The notes under the pieces were generated by a model that was not told where the DNA came from, did not search any database, and worked only from the letters and a program-made list of their open reading frames with translations. A DNA stretch of 64,000 bases from Bradyrhizobium sp. LLZ17 (lineage in GTDB: Bacteria; Pseudomonadota; Alphaproteobacteria; Rhizobiales; Xanthobacteraceae). Where the stretch lies: the NCBI RefSeq assembly GCF_041200145.1, contig NZ_CP165734.1:6863001-6927000 (forward strand), given 5' to 3'. Position numbers and translations under genes: made by a program. Positions 1-11,266 of the stretch are shown here, piece after piece (the first letter of the stretch is position 1; each line of letters starts with the position of its first letter).

Positions 1-788
1 CCAGCGCTCCGGTTGCGAATCCGGCACCGCAGGCCCAGCAGGCGCCGGCGCCTGCTGCTGCTGCCGAGAGCCGCCTCGCCGACCTGACGGCACGGCTCCG
101 CGCCGACAACCAGCGCCTGGCGGATCGTGCCCAGAAGCTGGAAACGCAGACCCCGGCCGGCGCGCCCGCGCCGCGTCCCAATGTCGAGCGTGCGGCGCTC
201 GCGGCGATTGCCGCCGCCGTCGCGGACGTCCCGCACGCGCCTGCGCCGATGCAGACCTATGGCGACGTCACCGTGCGTCCGATCGCGCAGAAGCCGACGC
301 TGTTCCCGGAGCCCGATCAGGTGCCGACGGCGGTGCATGAGCCGATGATGCCGGACACCTTCATCCCGCCGCAGGCCGAGCGCGCGCCCGTGCGTGCCCC
401 GCGGATGCCGCGCCTCGAGGAACTGCCGATGCCGGCGCAGGCCGAGATTCGTCAGGCCCGTGGCGAAATGGAGGAAGAGACTCCGCAAAAGACCCGCCTG
501 TCGCTGCTGCAGCGCCTCGCCAATGTCGGTCTCGGCCGTCGCGACGAGGAGACCGAGGCGCCGGTCGCAGCCCGCACCACCGGTCCGGCGATGCCGGCGC
601 TGCCCGAGCGCAAGCCGCAGCGGTCGGTTGCGCAGCAGATCGCAGCCAGCGAGCCGGTGTCCGAATATGCCCGCCGGCCCGCACCGCAGGGTCTCGACGC
701 CCATGGCCGCCCGGCACCTGTTGCGCCGGCGCCACAGGGAGACGACCATCTTGATATCCCGGCCTTCCTGCGGCGTCAGGCGACCTGA
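1..788 (+). CDS. ftsZ: Cell division protein FtsZ, C-terminal part (5' end outside window)
   Basis: The frame is open from base 3 (first full codon AGC) to TGA at 786-788, about 261 residues. Only the variable Ala/Pro/Gln-rich linker and tail of FtsZ are present; the GTPase domain lies upstream of the window. The last residues, DDHLDIPAFLRRQAT, match the conserved FtsZ C-terminal peptide that binds FtsA and other membrane tethers of the division ring. The long low-complexity linker is typical of Hyphomicrobiales FtsZ, which is longer than the E. coli protein. The downstream order terminator-lpxC agrees with the end of the dcw cluster in this group. The identification rests on the tail peptide and the synteny. 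Confidence 0.93.
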   Translation, partial: SAPVANPAPQAQQAPAPAAAAESRLADLTARLRADNQRLADRAQKLETQTPAGAPAPRPNVERAALAAIAAAVADVPHAPAPMQTYGDVTVRPIAQKPTLFPEPDQVPTAVHEPMMPDTFIPPQAERAPVRAPRMPRLEELPMPAQAEIRQARGEMEEETPQKTRLSLLQRLANVGLGRRDEETEAPVAARTTGPAMPALPERKPQRSVAQQIAASEPVSEYARRPAPQGLDAHGRPAPVAPAPQGDDHLDIPAFLRRQAT

Positions 789-1148
789 GGATTGTTACAA
801 CAAGGCGGACGAAAAAAGGTCCCGGCGGGAAGCTCGCCGGGACCTTTCCTTTTGATCCGTGCATATCCGGGTTGTTCGCTCAAGCAACTGATTTTAAATC
901 ATTAATTACCTGTTCGGTGTTTCAGTAAAGCTGCCGATAACGGTCCCGAACTCCGGCGCAATTTGGTTAAGCCTTGGCGCGAATACGGCAGGTTTGGGGT
1001 AACAATCGGTAAAAAACCGTGAGTTGGCGCTGTTTGGGGCAGTGACTATGGTCTGGCGTGACTTGGGGATACGGATTCGGACGGTCGGCCTTGGCCGGTT
1101 AGTCGGGCTTTGTATAAGTCGCAGTTGGTCGTGGTGGGGCGGTTCCTG
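789..1148. other. ftsZ-lpxC intergenic region
   Basis: This 360-base gap holds the ftsZ terminator in its first part. The rest is less GC-rich than the genes and must carry the lpxC promoter. No small gene, riboswitch fold or repeat was recognised in it. Confidence 0.5.
815..852 (+). terminator. Rho-independent terminator after ftsZ
   Basis: A perfect 13-bp inverted repeat, AAAGGTCCCGGCG at 815-827 and its complement at 835-847, has a 7-base loop and lies 27 bases after the ftsZ stop. It is preceded by an A-run and followed by TTTCCTTTT. This is the classic intrinsic terminator form and probably closes the dcw operon. Confidence 0.9.
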
Positions 1149-2111
1149 ATGAAATTTAGCCGGCAAACAACGCTTCGTGCGCAAGCCTCCGTGGCCGGCG
1201 TCGGCGTTCATTCCGGTCTTCCCGTCACTCTCACGCTTGGACCTGCACCTGTCGATGCAGGTTTTATTTTTGTCCGCACCGGCCTTGAGGGAAGTGACCG
1301 CGAAGTTCAGGCGACCGCCGAGCAGGTGATCGCGACCGATTTCGCCACCGTCCTCGGTGATCGCAGCGGTCCGCTGGTCTCGACCGCCGAGCATGTGCTG
1401 GCTGCGCTGCGCGGCATGGGCGTCGACAACGCCATCATCGAGATCGACGGTTCGGAAGTACCGATCATGGACGGCAGCGCCGCCGCGTTCATCGCGGCGA
1501 TCGATCAGGCCGGAATCGTCAGCCAGCCGGCGCAGCGCCGGTCCATCCAGGTCTTGAAGCCGGTTTCGGTCAGGATCGGCGACTCCTTCGGCGAGATCCG
1601 GCCGTATGCCAACGGGTTCCGTGCCGAGGTCGAGATCGATTTCACCAATCCCGTCATCGGCCAGCAGAGCTACGCCTTGGACCTCAACCCGGAGCGTTTC
1701 CGCCGCGAAGTCGGCCGGGCCCGGACGTTTGGCCTGATGGGCGATGTTGCGCGGCTCTGGAGCGCGGGCTATGCGCTCGGCGCCTCCTTTGACAACACCG
1801 TCGTATTCGACGACGAGCGGCTGCTCAATACCGAGGGCCTGCGCTACGCCGACGAATGCGCCCGCCACAAGGTGCTCGACGTGATCGGCGACCTCGCGCT
1901 GGCCGGCTTGCCGCTGCTTGGCGCCTACCGCTCGGTGCGCGGCGGTCACAAGCTCAACCATGCTGTCCTCACCGCGCTGCTCGCCGACCGTACCGCCTGG
2001 CGGGTGGTCGAGGGCGAGGCGGCCCGCCGCACCACGCGTCCGGTCGTCGAGGTCGGTAGCGGCATGGTTGGCGGCCGGATCGCCGCGGCCTACGGACCGG
2101 ACGTTTCCTGA
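1149..2111 (+). CDS. lpxC: UDP-3-O-acyl-N-acetylglucosamine deacetylase LpxC
   Basis: This 320-residue zinc deacetylase catalyses the committed step of lipid A synthesis in the cytoplasm. The E. coli enzyme has 305 residues. Zinc ligands are visible as H82 in AEHVLAALRG and H240/D244 in HKVLDVIGD. The catalytic E81 and the general-acid H267 in GGHKLNH are also present, so the active site is complete. An in-frame ATG at 1110 would add 13 residues without family similarity. The start at 1149 (MKFSRQTTL) follows a GGGGCGG stretch and fits the family N-terminus. It sits between ftsZ and bamD, the usual alphaproteobacterial order. Confidence 0.96.
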   Translation: MKFSRQTTLRAQASVAGVGVHSGLPVTLTLGPAPVDAGFIFVRTGLEGSDREVQATAEQVIATDFATVLGDRSGPLVSTAEHVLAALRGMGVDNAIIEIDGSEVPIMDGSAAAFIAAIDQAGIVSQPAQRRSIQVLKPVSVRIGDSFGEIRPYANGFRAEVEIDFTNPVIGQQSYALDLNPERFRREVGRARTFGLMGDVARLWSAGYALGASFDNTVVFDDERLLNTEGLRYADECARHKVLDVIGDLALAGLPLLGAYRSVRGGHKLNHAVLTALLADRTAWRVVEGEAARRTTRPVVEVGSGMVGGRIAAAYGPDVS

Positions 2112-2353
2112 ACGATCTGGTATGGCAGCCGTTCGGCTACTGCTGTCCCCGGGAAACTCCTGGTAACGCTGATCGGCTAGGATTGCGGCACGTTCGCCTT
2201 AATCCGGGCGGAATGGCTGCCTATCCCATTGGTTAACGATCGTTTTTCGGTTACATCGGCGTGGTCGCATGGCAGGCACCACGGTTATGCTCGCGCTCAT
2301 GACGGGGTCATGGGCCGGCGGGCACCGCATCACAGGGCGCAGGTCTTAAATTC

Positions 2354-3253
2354 ATGTCGGCACAGCGTATGACGCGTGGATATCTCTCGGGTTGGCCAAA
2401 GGCTTCGATCAGCGCCCGTGCGCTGCTCCAGGCTGCGACCTTCTTCTTGCTCGCGCTGCCGCTTGGCGGCTGCGGCACCGGCGCGCTCTGGGACAAGTTC
2501 ACCGCCAAGGACGACACTTTCGTCGAGGAGCCCGCCGACAAGATCTACAATGAGGGCCTGTACCTCATGAACGAAAAGAAGGACATGAAAGCGGCGACCA
2601 AGAAGTTCGAAGAGGTCGACCGCCAGCATCCTTATTCCGAATGGGCGCGCAAATCGCTGCTGATGTCGGCCTATGCGTCTTATCAGGGCGGCGACTATGA
2701 TAGCTGCATCGGTGCGGCCACCCGCTATGTCACCCTGCATCCCGGCAGCCCGGATGCGGCCTACGCGCAGTACCTGATCGCCGCCTCGCATTACGACCAG
2801 ATCCCGGACATCAGCCGCGACCAGGGCCGGACCGAGAAGGCGATCGCCGCGCTGGAAGAGGTGAACCGCAAATATCCGAACTCGGAATATGCAGTCTCCG
2901 CCAAGGCCAAGATCGAAGGCGCCCGCGACCAGCTCGCGGGCAAGGAAATGAATGTCGGCCGCTATTACATGCAGAAGCGCGACTACACGGCCGCGATCAA
3001 CCGCTACAAGGCGGTGGTGACCCAGTATCAGACCACGCGTCATGTCGAGGAGGCGCTGTTCCGGCTCACCGAGGCCTATATGGCGATCGGCATCGTCGGC
3101 GAGGCGCAGACCGCGGCCGCCGTGCTCGGCCACAATTTTCCTGACAGCCGCTGGTACAAGGACGCCTATAATCTTGTAAAATCCGGCGGTCTCGAACCGA
3201 GCGAGAATCAGGGGTCCTGGATGAGCCGGACCTTCAAGAAAATCGGTCTGTAG
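2354..3253 (+). CDS. bamD: Outer membrane assembly lipoprotein BamD
   Basis: The 299-residue protein belongs to the YfiO/BamD family, the essential lipoprotein of the BAM complex that inserts beta-barrel proteins into the outer membrane. The N-terminal segment is hydrophobic and ends in a lipobox LPLGGC with the acylated Cys at residue 40, or 35 if the second Met (base 2369) is used. The rest is tetratricopeptide-like helical repeats, for example YNEGLYLMNEKKDMKAA and QHPYSEWARKS. The product is about 50 residues longer than E. coli BamD because of the N- and C-terminal extensions. It lies 24 bases upstream of recN, so the two may be co-transcribed. Confidence 0.93.
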   Translation: MSAQRMTRGYLSGWPKASISARALLQAATFFLLALPLGGCGTGALWDKFTAKDDTFVEEPADKIYNEGLYLMNEKKDMKAATKKFEEVDRQHPYSEWARKSLLMSAYASYQGGDYDSCIGAATRYVTLHPGSPDAAYAQYLIAASHYDQIPDISRDQGRTEKAIAALEEVNRKYPNSEYAVSAKAKIEGARDQLAGKEMNVGRYYMQKRDYTAAINRYKAVVTQYQTTRHVEEALFRLTEAYMAIGIVGEAQTAAAVLGHNFPDSRWYKDAYNLVKSGGLEPSENQGSWMSRTFKKIGL

Positions 3254-3277
3254 GTCTCGGCCAGGAACTGAATTCCC

Positions 3278-4951
3278 ATGCTGGCGCGTCTGTCGATCCG
3301 TGACATCGTCCTGATCGAACGGCTCGATATCGAATTCGCCTCCGGCCTTGCGGTTTTGACCGGCGAGACCGGGGCGGGCAAATCCATCCTGCTCGATGCC
3401 TTTGCGCTGGCGCTCGGCGGTCGCGGCGATGCCGGCCTCGTCCGTCACGGCTTGGAGCAGGGGCAGGTCACTGCCGTATTCGATGTCCCCAAGAATCACC
3501 CCGCGACCAAAATTCTGGCCGAGAACGGCCTGGAGGATAATGGCGAGATGATCCTGCGCCGGGTCCAGCTCGCCGATGGCCGCACCCGCGCCTTCATCAA
3601 CGACCAGTCGATCAGCGTGCAGACGCTGAAGGCGGTCGGCGCCGCACTGGTCGAAATCCATGGCCAGCACGACGAACGCGCGCTGGTCGATGCCGCCACC
3701 CACCGCCGCCTGCTCGACGCATTTTCCGGACTGGAGAAGGACGTCGCGATCGTCGAATCGCTGTGGGACGCGCGACGCACTGCGAACACTGCGCTGGAAG
3801 AGCATCGCGCCGGCATGGAGCGCGCCGCGCGCGAGGCCGATTATTTGCGCCATGCCTCCGACGAGCTAAAGCAGCTTGCGCCCAGGGACGGTGAGGAGAC
3901 CTCGCTCGCCTCCCGCCGCACCACCATGATGCAGGGCGAGAAGATCGCCTCCGACCTGCGCGAGGCGCAGGAGGTCGTCGGCGGGCACAATTCGCCGGTC
4001 GCGGCACTCGCGGCCGCAGTGCGCCGGCTGGAACGCCGCGGCGTCAACTCGCCTGCGCTGGTCGAGCCCGCGGTGAAGGCGATCGATATCGCGATCAACG
4101 CGCTGGAGGAGGCCGATCAGCATCTCCAGGCCGCCTTGGCTGCGACCGATTTCGATCCGGGCGAGCTCGAGCGCATCGAGGAGCGGTTGTTCGCGTTGCG
4201 CGCCGCCTCGCGCAAATATTCGACGCCGGTCGATGGGCTCGCCGCGCTCGCCGCCAAATATGCCGCCGATGTCGTGCTGATCGATGCCGGCGCCTCGCGC
4301 CTGAAGAAGCTGGAGCAGGCCGCGATCGAGGCCGATGCGCGCTATGCCGCCGCCGCCAAAAAACTGTCGATGGCACGGCAAAAGTCCGCCGAGAAGCTCA
4401 ACAAGGCCGTCAATGCCGAGCTTGCCCCGCTCAAGCTCGAACGCGCGAAATTCATGACCCAGGTCGAGACGGACGAGAGTTCGCCGGGGCCTCAAGGGTT
4501 CGACCGCGTCGAGTTCTGGGTGCAGACCAACCCCGGCACCAAACCGGGTCCGCTGATGAAGGTCGCCTCCGGCGGCGAGCTGTCGCGTTTCCTGCTGGCG
4601 CTGAAGGTCGTGCTGTCCGACCGCGGCTCGGCGCCAACCCTGGTGTTCGACGAAATCGACACCGGCGTCGGTGGCGCGGTCGCGGACGCCATCGGCGCGC
4701 GGCTCGCGCGGCTTGCCGGCAAGGTGCAGGTGATGGCCGTGACCCACGCCCCGCAGGTCGCCGCCCGCGCCGACCAGCATCTCCTCATTTCCAAGGATGC
4801 GCTGGACAAGGGCAAGCGCGTCGCCACCCGCGTCAATGCGCTCGCCGCCGACCACCGCCGCGAGGAGATCGCGCGAATGCTGGCAGGGGCGGAGATCACG
4901 GCCGAGGCGAGGGCGGCCGCGGACCGGCTGCTCAAGGCGGCGACGGCGTAG
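3278..4951 (+). CDS. recN: DNA repair protein RecN
   Basis: This 557-residue SMC-like ATPase acts in recombinational repair of double-strand breaks. The Walker A motif GETGAGKS is at residues 29-36. The middle is charged, helical coiled-coil sequence. The C-terminal half carries the ABC signature SGGELSRF, Walker B LVFDEIDTGVGG and the H-loop VTHAPQVAA. Length and domain order match the family. It follows bamD closely on the same strand. An antisense open frame of more than 800 codons runs across recN and ligA, but it only mirrors the GC-rich codon pattern and has no coding character except over the GIY-YIG gene. Confidence 0.97.
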   Translation: MLARLSIRDIVLIERLDIEFASGLAVLTGETGAGKSILLDAFALALGGRGDAGLVRHGLEQGQVTAVFDVPKNHPATKILAENGLEDNGEMILRRVQLADGRTRAFINDQSISVQTLKAVGAALVEIHGQHDERALVDAATHRRLLDAFSGLEKDVAIVESLWDARRTANTALEEHRAGMERAAREADYLRHASDELKQLAPRDGEETSLASRRTTMMQGEKIASDLREAQEVVGGHNSPVAALAAAVRRLERRGVNSPALVEPAVKAIDIAINALEEADQHLQAALAATDFDPGELERIEERLFALRAASRKYSTPVDGLAALAAKYAADVVLIDAGASRLKKLEQAAIEADARYAAAAKKLSMARQKSAEKLNKAVNAELAPLKLERAKFMTQVETDESSPGPQGFDRVEFWVQTNPGTKPGPLMKVASGGELSRFLLALKVVLSDRGSAPTLVFDEIDTGVGGAVADAIGARLARLAGKVQVMAVTHAPQVAARADQHLLISKDALDKGKRVATRVNALAADHRREEIARMLAGAEITAEARAAADRLLKAATA

Positions 4952-4955
4952 CTTT

Positions 4956-5036
4956 GTCGTTCCGGGGCGATGCGAAGCATCGAACCCGGAACCTCGAGAT
5001 GTGAGTTCGGCCTTGCGGACCGGCCCCCGGAATGAC
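4956..5036. repeat. Family A palindromic repeat, intergenic copy
   Basis: The element starts GTCGTTCCGGGGCG and ends CCCCGGAATGAC, with inner inverted segments around CGAACCCGGAA. It fills the space between the recN stop and the GIY-YIG gene. Translated on the minus strand it gives the peptide GSGFDASHRPGTT, very like the peptide encoded by the copy inside the helicase gene at 38799-38896. Confidence 0.8.
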
Positions 5037-5040
5037 GGAG

Positions 5041-5329
5041 TTAATTGCAGATCGACTCGTAACGGATCATGCCATTTCGGATTGTCTTTCTCGATCAGTT
5101 GAATCTTCCAGGCACGCTTCCACTTCTTCAGTTCTTTTTCGCGCGTTATCGCCGAGACCGGATCATCATAAGCCTCGAACCAAACCAGCTGCGTGATGCT
5201 GTATTTCGCCGTAAAGCCCGGAACTGCTTTGATTTGATGCTCATAGACACGGCGTATGAGGTCATTGGTGACGCCGACGTAGATTGCTCCGTCGCGCCGG
5301 CTTGCTAGGATGTAGACGTAATACGCCAT
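5041..5329 (-). CDS. GIY-YIG nuclease family protein, frameshifted near its 3' end
   Basis: This small single-domain GIY-YIG protein of about 95 residues belongs to the YhbQ/UPF0213-like group; its in vivo role is not established. The start ATG is at 5329. The protein begins MAYYVYILASRRDGAIYVG, which holds the YVYI...YVG core, followed by the conserved R/H/E stretch (NDLIRRVYEH, REKELKKWKR). After NPKWHD the frame as given reads on through antisense recN to 3866. If one G of the GG at 5064-5065 is removed, it reads RYESICN and stops at 5041-5043, a normal family length. This indicates a 1-base insertion, either a sequencing error or a recent mutation. Palindromic repeats lie on both sides. 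Confidence 0.8.
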
Positions 5330-5351
5330 GACTTCCGAGCCCTTCCCAATT

Positions 5352-5429
5352 GTCGTTCCGGGGTGCACGAAGTGCGAGCCTGGAATCTCGAGGTTCCGGG
5401 TCTGGTCCTTCGGACCATCCCGGAACGAC
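5352..5429. repeat. Family A palindromic repeat, divergent intergenic copy
   Basis: The element begins GTCGTTCCGGGGTG and ends CATCCCGGAACGAC, with inner halves GGAATCTCGAGGTTCC. It lies between the GIY-YIG start and the ligA start, so it must overlap or adjoin the ligA promoter. It is less symmetric than the copy at 4956-5036. Confidence 0.75.
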
Positions 5430-5443
5430 GAGACACAACCTAA

Positions 5444-7603
<2,160 letters not shown>

Positions 7604-7612
7604 GAGGATTCT

Positions 7613-7639
7613 TTCCTTCTCCCACAAGGGGAGAAGGAA
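7613..7639. terminator. Inverted repeat after ligA, possible bidirectional terminator
   Basis: TTCCTTCTCCC at 7613-7623 pairs perfectly (11 bp) with GGGAGAAGGAA at 7629-7639 across a 5-base loop. It lies 9 bases after the ligA stop and just before the stop of the convergent transporter gene. There is no strong T-run, so it may be a half-copy of a repeat rather than a true terminator. Confidence 0.5.
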
Positions 7640-7656
7640 GAAAGCGGCGTCCCCCC

Positions 7657-8931
7657 TCACATCATCCCGCTCTCTTCCTCTTCCGCTTGCTCGATCAGCG
7701 TCTCGCTCACCACCATCTCGCGGCGGGGAACGATGAAGATCATCGTGCAGGCGCACAGCAGCGATATCGCCAGCACGGCGGAGGTCAGTGGCAGCGTCGT
7801 GGCGGAGTGGCCGCCGAGATAGGCGCCGAACTGCGACATCAGCGCGCCGATACCCTGTTGCAGGAAGCCCATGGCGCCGGACGCGGTGCCGGCGGCCTCC
7901 GGGCGGATGCTGATCGCGCCGGCCGCTGAGTTCGCCATCACGAATGCGTTGCCGGCCATCACGATCATCTGTGTGCCGAACAACCAGGCGGGGGCTTCGT
8001 TCCACCCGGCAAAACTCCAGAGCAGATTCAGAATGCTGCCGCAGAGCTGGAGTGACAGTCCGAACCAGATCAGTTTCTCCAGCGCGTGCCGCGGCGCAAA
8101 GCGCACGCAAAGGAGATTGCCGACCAGGTAGGCGAAGCCGGTCGTTGCGAACCATGCGCCGTATTCGGCGCTGGTCCGGCCCATCTGCATCACCACGATG
8201 TAGGGACCGCCGCCGGCGAAGGTGAAGATGATTTGCGAGGCCAGCACCTGGCACATCACATAGCCGACGAAGGCGCGGTTTCGCATCAGCATGCCGAAAT
8301 CGCCGCGGAAGCCGCTGCCGGCGGCACGGGTGCGGCGCGTCTCCGGCAGCGCGACCGCGATGCCGGCGGCGACCGCAATTGCGCCGATCGTGATGGCGTA
8401 GAAGATGGCGCGCCAGCCGAAGGCGGTCTCGATCAGACCGCCGGTGAGCGGCGAGACCATCTGCCCGATCATCAGCGCCGCGATCACGAGGCTGATCATG
8501 GAGGCGACGCGATCGCGCTCGTAGATGTCGCGGATGATGGCGCGGCTCACCACCATGCCGGCCGCGCCGCCCAGCGCCTGGAAGAAGCGCGCCGCGATCA
8601 GCTGCGGCAGGCTTTGCGCGAAGATGCAGGCGACGCTCGCCGCCACCATCAGCGCCAGCCCTCCGAGCAGCACCGGGCGCCGCCCGAACTTGTCCGACAG
8701 CGGCCCCATGATGAGCTGCGACAGCGCGATCCCGACCATATAGAGCGACACCGTCATCTGCGCGATTGAGATGTCGCTGCCGAAACTTGTCGCCAGCACC
8801 GGCAGCGCCGGAACCAGCATGTAGAGCGAGATCGGCGCGACCCCGGTCATGACGACCAGCAACAGCAACACCAGCCGCGAGGTCGCGAGGTTTGCCGTTG
8901 CCGGTCCCGGCTTGCTGACGATGCCGTGCAT
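7657..8931 (-). CDS. Bcr/CflA-type multidrug efflux MFS transporter
   Basis: This major facilitator protein of about 424 residues has 12 predicted membrane helices. The MFS signature between helices 2 and 3 is GPLSDKFGRRPVLLGG, and the N-terminal helix pattern (PISLYMLVPALPVLA) is typical of Bcr/CflA drug:proton antiporters (DHA1 family). The ORF can start upstream at 8982, but the ATG at 8931 (MHGIVSKPG) leaves a normal short cytoplasmic N-terminus. The true start is uncertain because neither has a clear ribosome site. The substrate cannot be read from sequence. It is convergent with ligA. Confidence 0.85.
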   Translation of the reverse strand: MHGIVSKPGPATANLATSRLVLLLLVVMTGVAPISLYMLVPALPVLATSFGSDISIAQMTVSLYMVGIALSQLIMGPLSDKFGRRPVLLGGLALMVAASVACIFAQSLPQLIAARFFQALGGAAGMVVSRAIIRDIYERDRVASMISLVIAALMIGQMVSPLTGGLIETAFGWRAIFYAITIGAIAVAAGIAVALPETRRTRAAGSGFRGDFGMLMRNRAFVGYVMCQVLASQIIFTFAGGGPYIVVMQMGRTSAEYGAWFATTGFAYLVGNLLCVRFAPRHALEKLIWFGLSLQLCGSILNLLWSFAGWNEAPAWLFGTQMIVMAGNAFVMANSAAGAISIRPEAAGTASGAMGFLQQGIGALMSQFGAYLGGHSATTLPLTSAVLAISLLCACTMIFIVPRREMVVSETLIEQAEEEESGMM

Positions 8932-9248
8932 GCGTGTCGGTCTCGCAAATAGATGGAATCGGACTGTAGCGTCCTCGCGCACGACGGAAATCGGCGTTTC
9001 GGAATGCGGCTATACGGATTTTGGGATGGCTATGGCGAAGGCCGAGGCGAGCCGAAGCGCTCCGGATTGCGGCGCGACGTACGTGCCGCACGATCGGTGT
9101 CATTCCCCGCGAAGGCGGGGAATCCAGTATTCCAGAGCAGCAGTGATTGAATCGAGAGGCCGCGGGGTACTGGATGCCCCGCCTGCGCGGGGCATGAACA
9201 GCCGTGGTGGAGAAGTAGCCTTGCACAAATCGCGTAGCGGTATGCGCG
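8932..9248. other. Intergenic gap between MFS transporter and aminopeptidase
   Basis: This 317-base spacer contains one palindromic repeat (9099-9196). The remainder shows no coding potential or RNA fold that I can recognise. It would hold the promoter of the MFS gene and the 3' end of the aminopeptidase transcript. Confidence 0.45.
9099..9196. repeat. Family B palindromic repeat
   Basis: The element has an outer half GTCATTCCCCGCGAAGGCGG with its own short hairpin CCCCGC-GAAG-GCGGGG, and a matching right half GATGCCCCGCCTGCGCGGGG. GGAATCCAGTA and TACTGGATGCCCC form an inner inverted pair. The structure resembles bacterial REP/BIME units. Confidence 0.75.
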
Positions 9249-11078
9249 CTAGGCCTTCAGCTCCGCCGTCGCCTGGTCGAGCCAGCTCTTGGTCGCCTCG
9301 TCGAGCGCCGGGCCCACCTCGGCGCGAACGCGCGCATGGTAGGCATTGAGCCAGGCGAGCTCGTCCTTGCCCAGCATCGCCACGTCGATCAGCCGCCGGT
9401 CGATCGGCGCCAGCGTCAGCGTCTCGAACGCGTTCATGGATTTCTCGGCGCCCTTGATCTCGGCGGCGATCACCAGCTCGAGATTCTCGATGCGGATACC
9501 GAAGCTGTCGGTCTTGTAATAGCCGGGCTCGTTGGAGAGGATCATGCCGCGCTTCAGCGGCGTGGTCCCGAGTTTCGAGATCCGCGCCGGCCCTTCGTGC
9601 ACGCTGAGATAGCTGCCGACGCCGTGACCGGTGCCGTGCTCGAAGTCGACGCCGGCGGCCCAGAGATATTGCCGCGCCAGCGTGTCGAGCTGCGCGCCCG
9701 TCGCGCCGTCAGGAAACACCGCGCGCGCGATCGCGATATGGCCGCGCAGCACGCGGGTGAAGCGGTCGCGCATCTCGCCCGTCGGCTCGCCCACGGCCAT
9801 GGTGCGGGTGACGTCGGTGGTGCCGTCTTCATACTGCGCACCGGAATCGATCAGCAGCAGATCGCCGGGCGCGATCCGCCGGTTGCTCTTGCGGGTGACG
9901 CGGTAGTGCACGATGGCACCATTCGGGCCGGTGCCGGAGATGGTCGGGAAGGAGACGTCCTTCAGGGCGCCGGTATCGCGGCGAAACGTCTCCAGCGCCT
10001 CCACCGCGTCGATCTCGGTGAGCTTGCCGCTTGGCGCCTCGCGGTCGATGAAGCCGAGGAAATGCGCCAGTGCCACGGCGTCGCGCCGATGCGCGGTCCG
10101 CGTGCCGGCGATCTCGGTCGTGTTCTTGACCGCCTTCAGCAGCGCAATCGGATCGCTGCCACGCAGCGGCTTGCCGCCGGCCACCGAAATCAACCGGCTG
10201 AGCGCGTCGGCCGCCGTGGCGTTGTCGAGCGCAATCGCGGCCCCGCTCTTGGCCAGAGCCATCAGCGTCGGCGTCAGCGCGTCCGGGTCGCGCACGTCGG
10301 CGGAGTGCTCGAGATGATCGCGCGAGAGGTTGGAGAGCTTGCGGTGGTCGATGAAGACGGTCGGCCGGCCGACCTTCGGCACCAGCGCGTAGGACAGCGG
10401 CAGCGGCGTATGGGCGACGTCGGCGCCGCGGATGTTGAAGGTCCAGGCGACCGCGTGACTGTCGGAGAGGACCAGCGCGTCTGCGCCGAGCTTGCCGACT
10501 TCGCTTTGGATCTGCGCGACCTTCTCTGCCTCGGCGACGCCGGCATATTGCAGGCCGTGGATCGCAACCGGCGCTAGCGGCGGCTGCGGCCGGTCCTGCC
10601 AGATCGCGTCAACAGGATTGCTGTCGACCGCGACCAGCTCGGCGCCCGCCTTGGCGCAGGCGGCGGACAAGCGCTCGGCTGCCGCAAAAGTGTGCAGCCA
10701 CGGATCAAATCCTAGGCGGTCGCCGGCCTTCAAGTGCGCCGACACCCAGCTCTCCGGCGGCGGATCGATCAGCGACTCGATCCCCCAGGCTTTTGCGTCG
10801 ACCTGCTTCGCCGCCTGGATCGTATAGCGGCCATCGACGAAGACCGCGGCCTTCTGGGCCAGAACGACGGCAAGTCCCGCCGATCCGGTAAAGCCGGTCA
10901 GCCAGGCCAGCCGCTCTTCGGACGAGGGCACGTATTCATTCTGCTGCTGATCGGCGCGCGGAACGACGAAGCCGGTCAGCTTGCGGCGGGCGAGCTCTTC
11001 GCGGAGCGCGGAGAGCCGGGCTGTCAGTGCGACGCCGGCCTCTGGCTCCTCAAAAGTCTGGAAGTGCGCTTCGAACAT
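9249..11078 (-). CDS. Aminopeptidase P family protein (Xaa-Pro aminopeptidase)
   Basis: This 609-residue M24 metallopeptidase removes N-terminal residues preceding proline. Two creatinase-like N-terminal domains come first, then the pita-bread catalytic domain. Metal ligands are all present: D411 and D422 (LLIDSGAQYEDGTTDVTRT), H485 (GTGHGVGS), E517 (SNEPGYY) and E531 (RIENLELV). The size matches the long eukaryotic-type three-domain form. The open frame extends upstream to 11249, but MFEAHFQTFEEPEAG at 11078 is the family-like start. It is probably cytoplasmic, as no signal peptide is seen. Confidence 0.93.
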   Translation of the reverse strand: MFEAHFQTFEEPEAGVALTARLSALREELARRKLTGFVVPRADQQQNEYVPSSEERLAWLTGFTGSAGLAVVLAQKAAVFVDGRYTIQAAKQVDAKAWGIESLIDPPPESWVSAHLKAGDRLGFDPWLHTFAAAERLSAACAKAGAELVAVDSNPVDAIWQDRPQPPLAPVAIHGLQYAGVAEAEKVAQIQSEVGKLGADALVLSDSHAVAWTFNIRGADVAHTPLPLSYALVPKVGRPTVFIDHRKLSNLSRDHLEHSADVRDPDALTPTLMALAKSGAAIALDNATAADALSRLISVAGGKPLRGSDPIALLKAVKNTTEIAGTRTAHRRDAVALAHFLGFIDREAPSGKLTEIDAVEALETFRRDTGALKDVSFPTISGTGPNGAIVHYRVTRKSNRRIAPGDLLLIDSGAQYEDGTTDVTRTMAVGEPTGEMRDRFTRVLRGHIAIARAVFPDGATGAQLDTLARQYLWAAGVDFEHGTGHGVGSYLSVHEGPARISKLGTTPLKRGMILSNEPGYYKTDSFGIRIENLELVIAAEIKGAEKSMNAFETLTLAPIDRRLIDVAMLGKDELAWLNAYHARVRAEVGPALDEATKSWLDQATAELKA

Positions 11079-11266
11079 GTGGATCACTTTAGGATCATGG
11101 GGATCGGTCCGCAATGTAGACGCATTTGAGGCCGCATCTGGCACGGACTGTACTTGAAAAAGTTCCGCTTGAGTCGAGTGGAGTAAAGGGTTGCAGCCTT
11201 CGAGCTTCGTCCGGACAACAGGGAAATTCGAGCAAGTGTTTCTACTCAACGGCGAGGGGATACACG

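Noticed and set aside
2330..3853. 507-codon minus-strand frame opposite bamD and recN
   Set aside because: Mirror of codon bias; the plus-strand genes are unambiguous.
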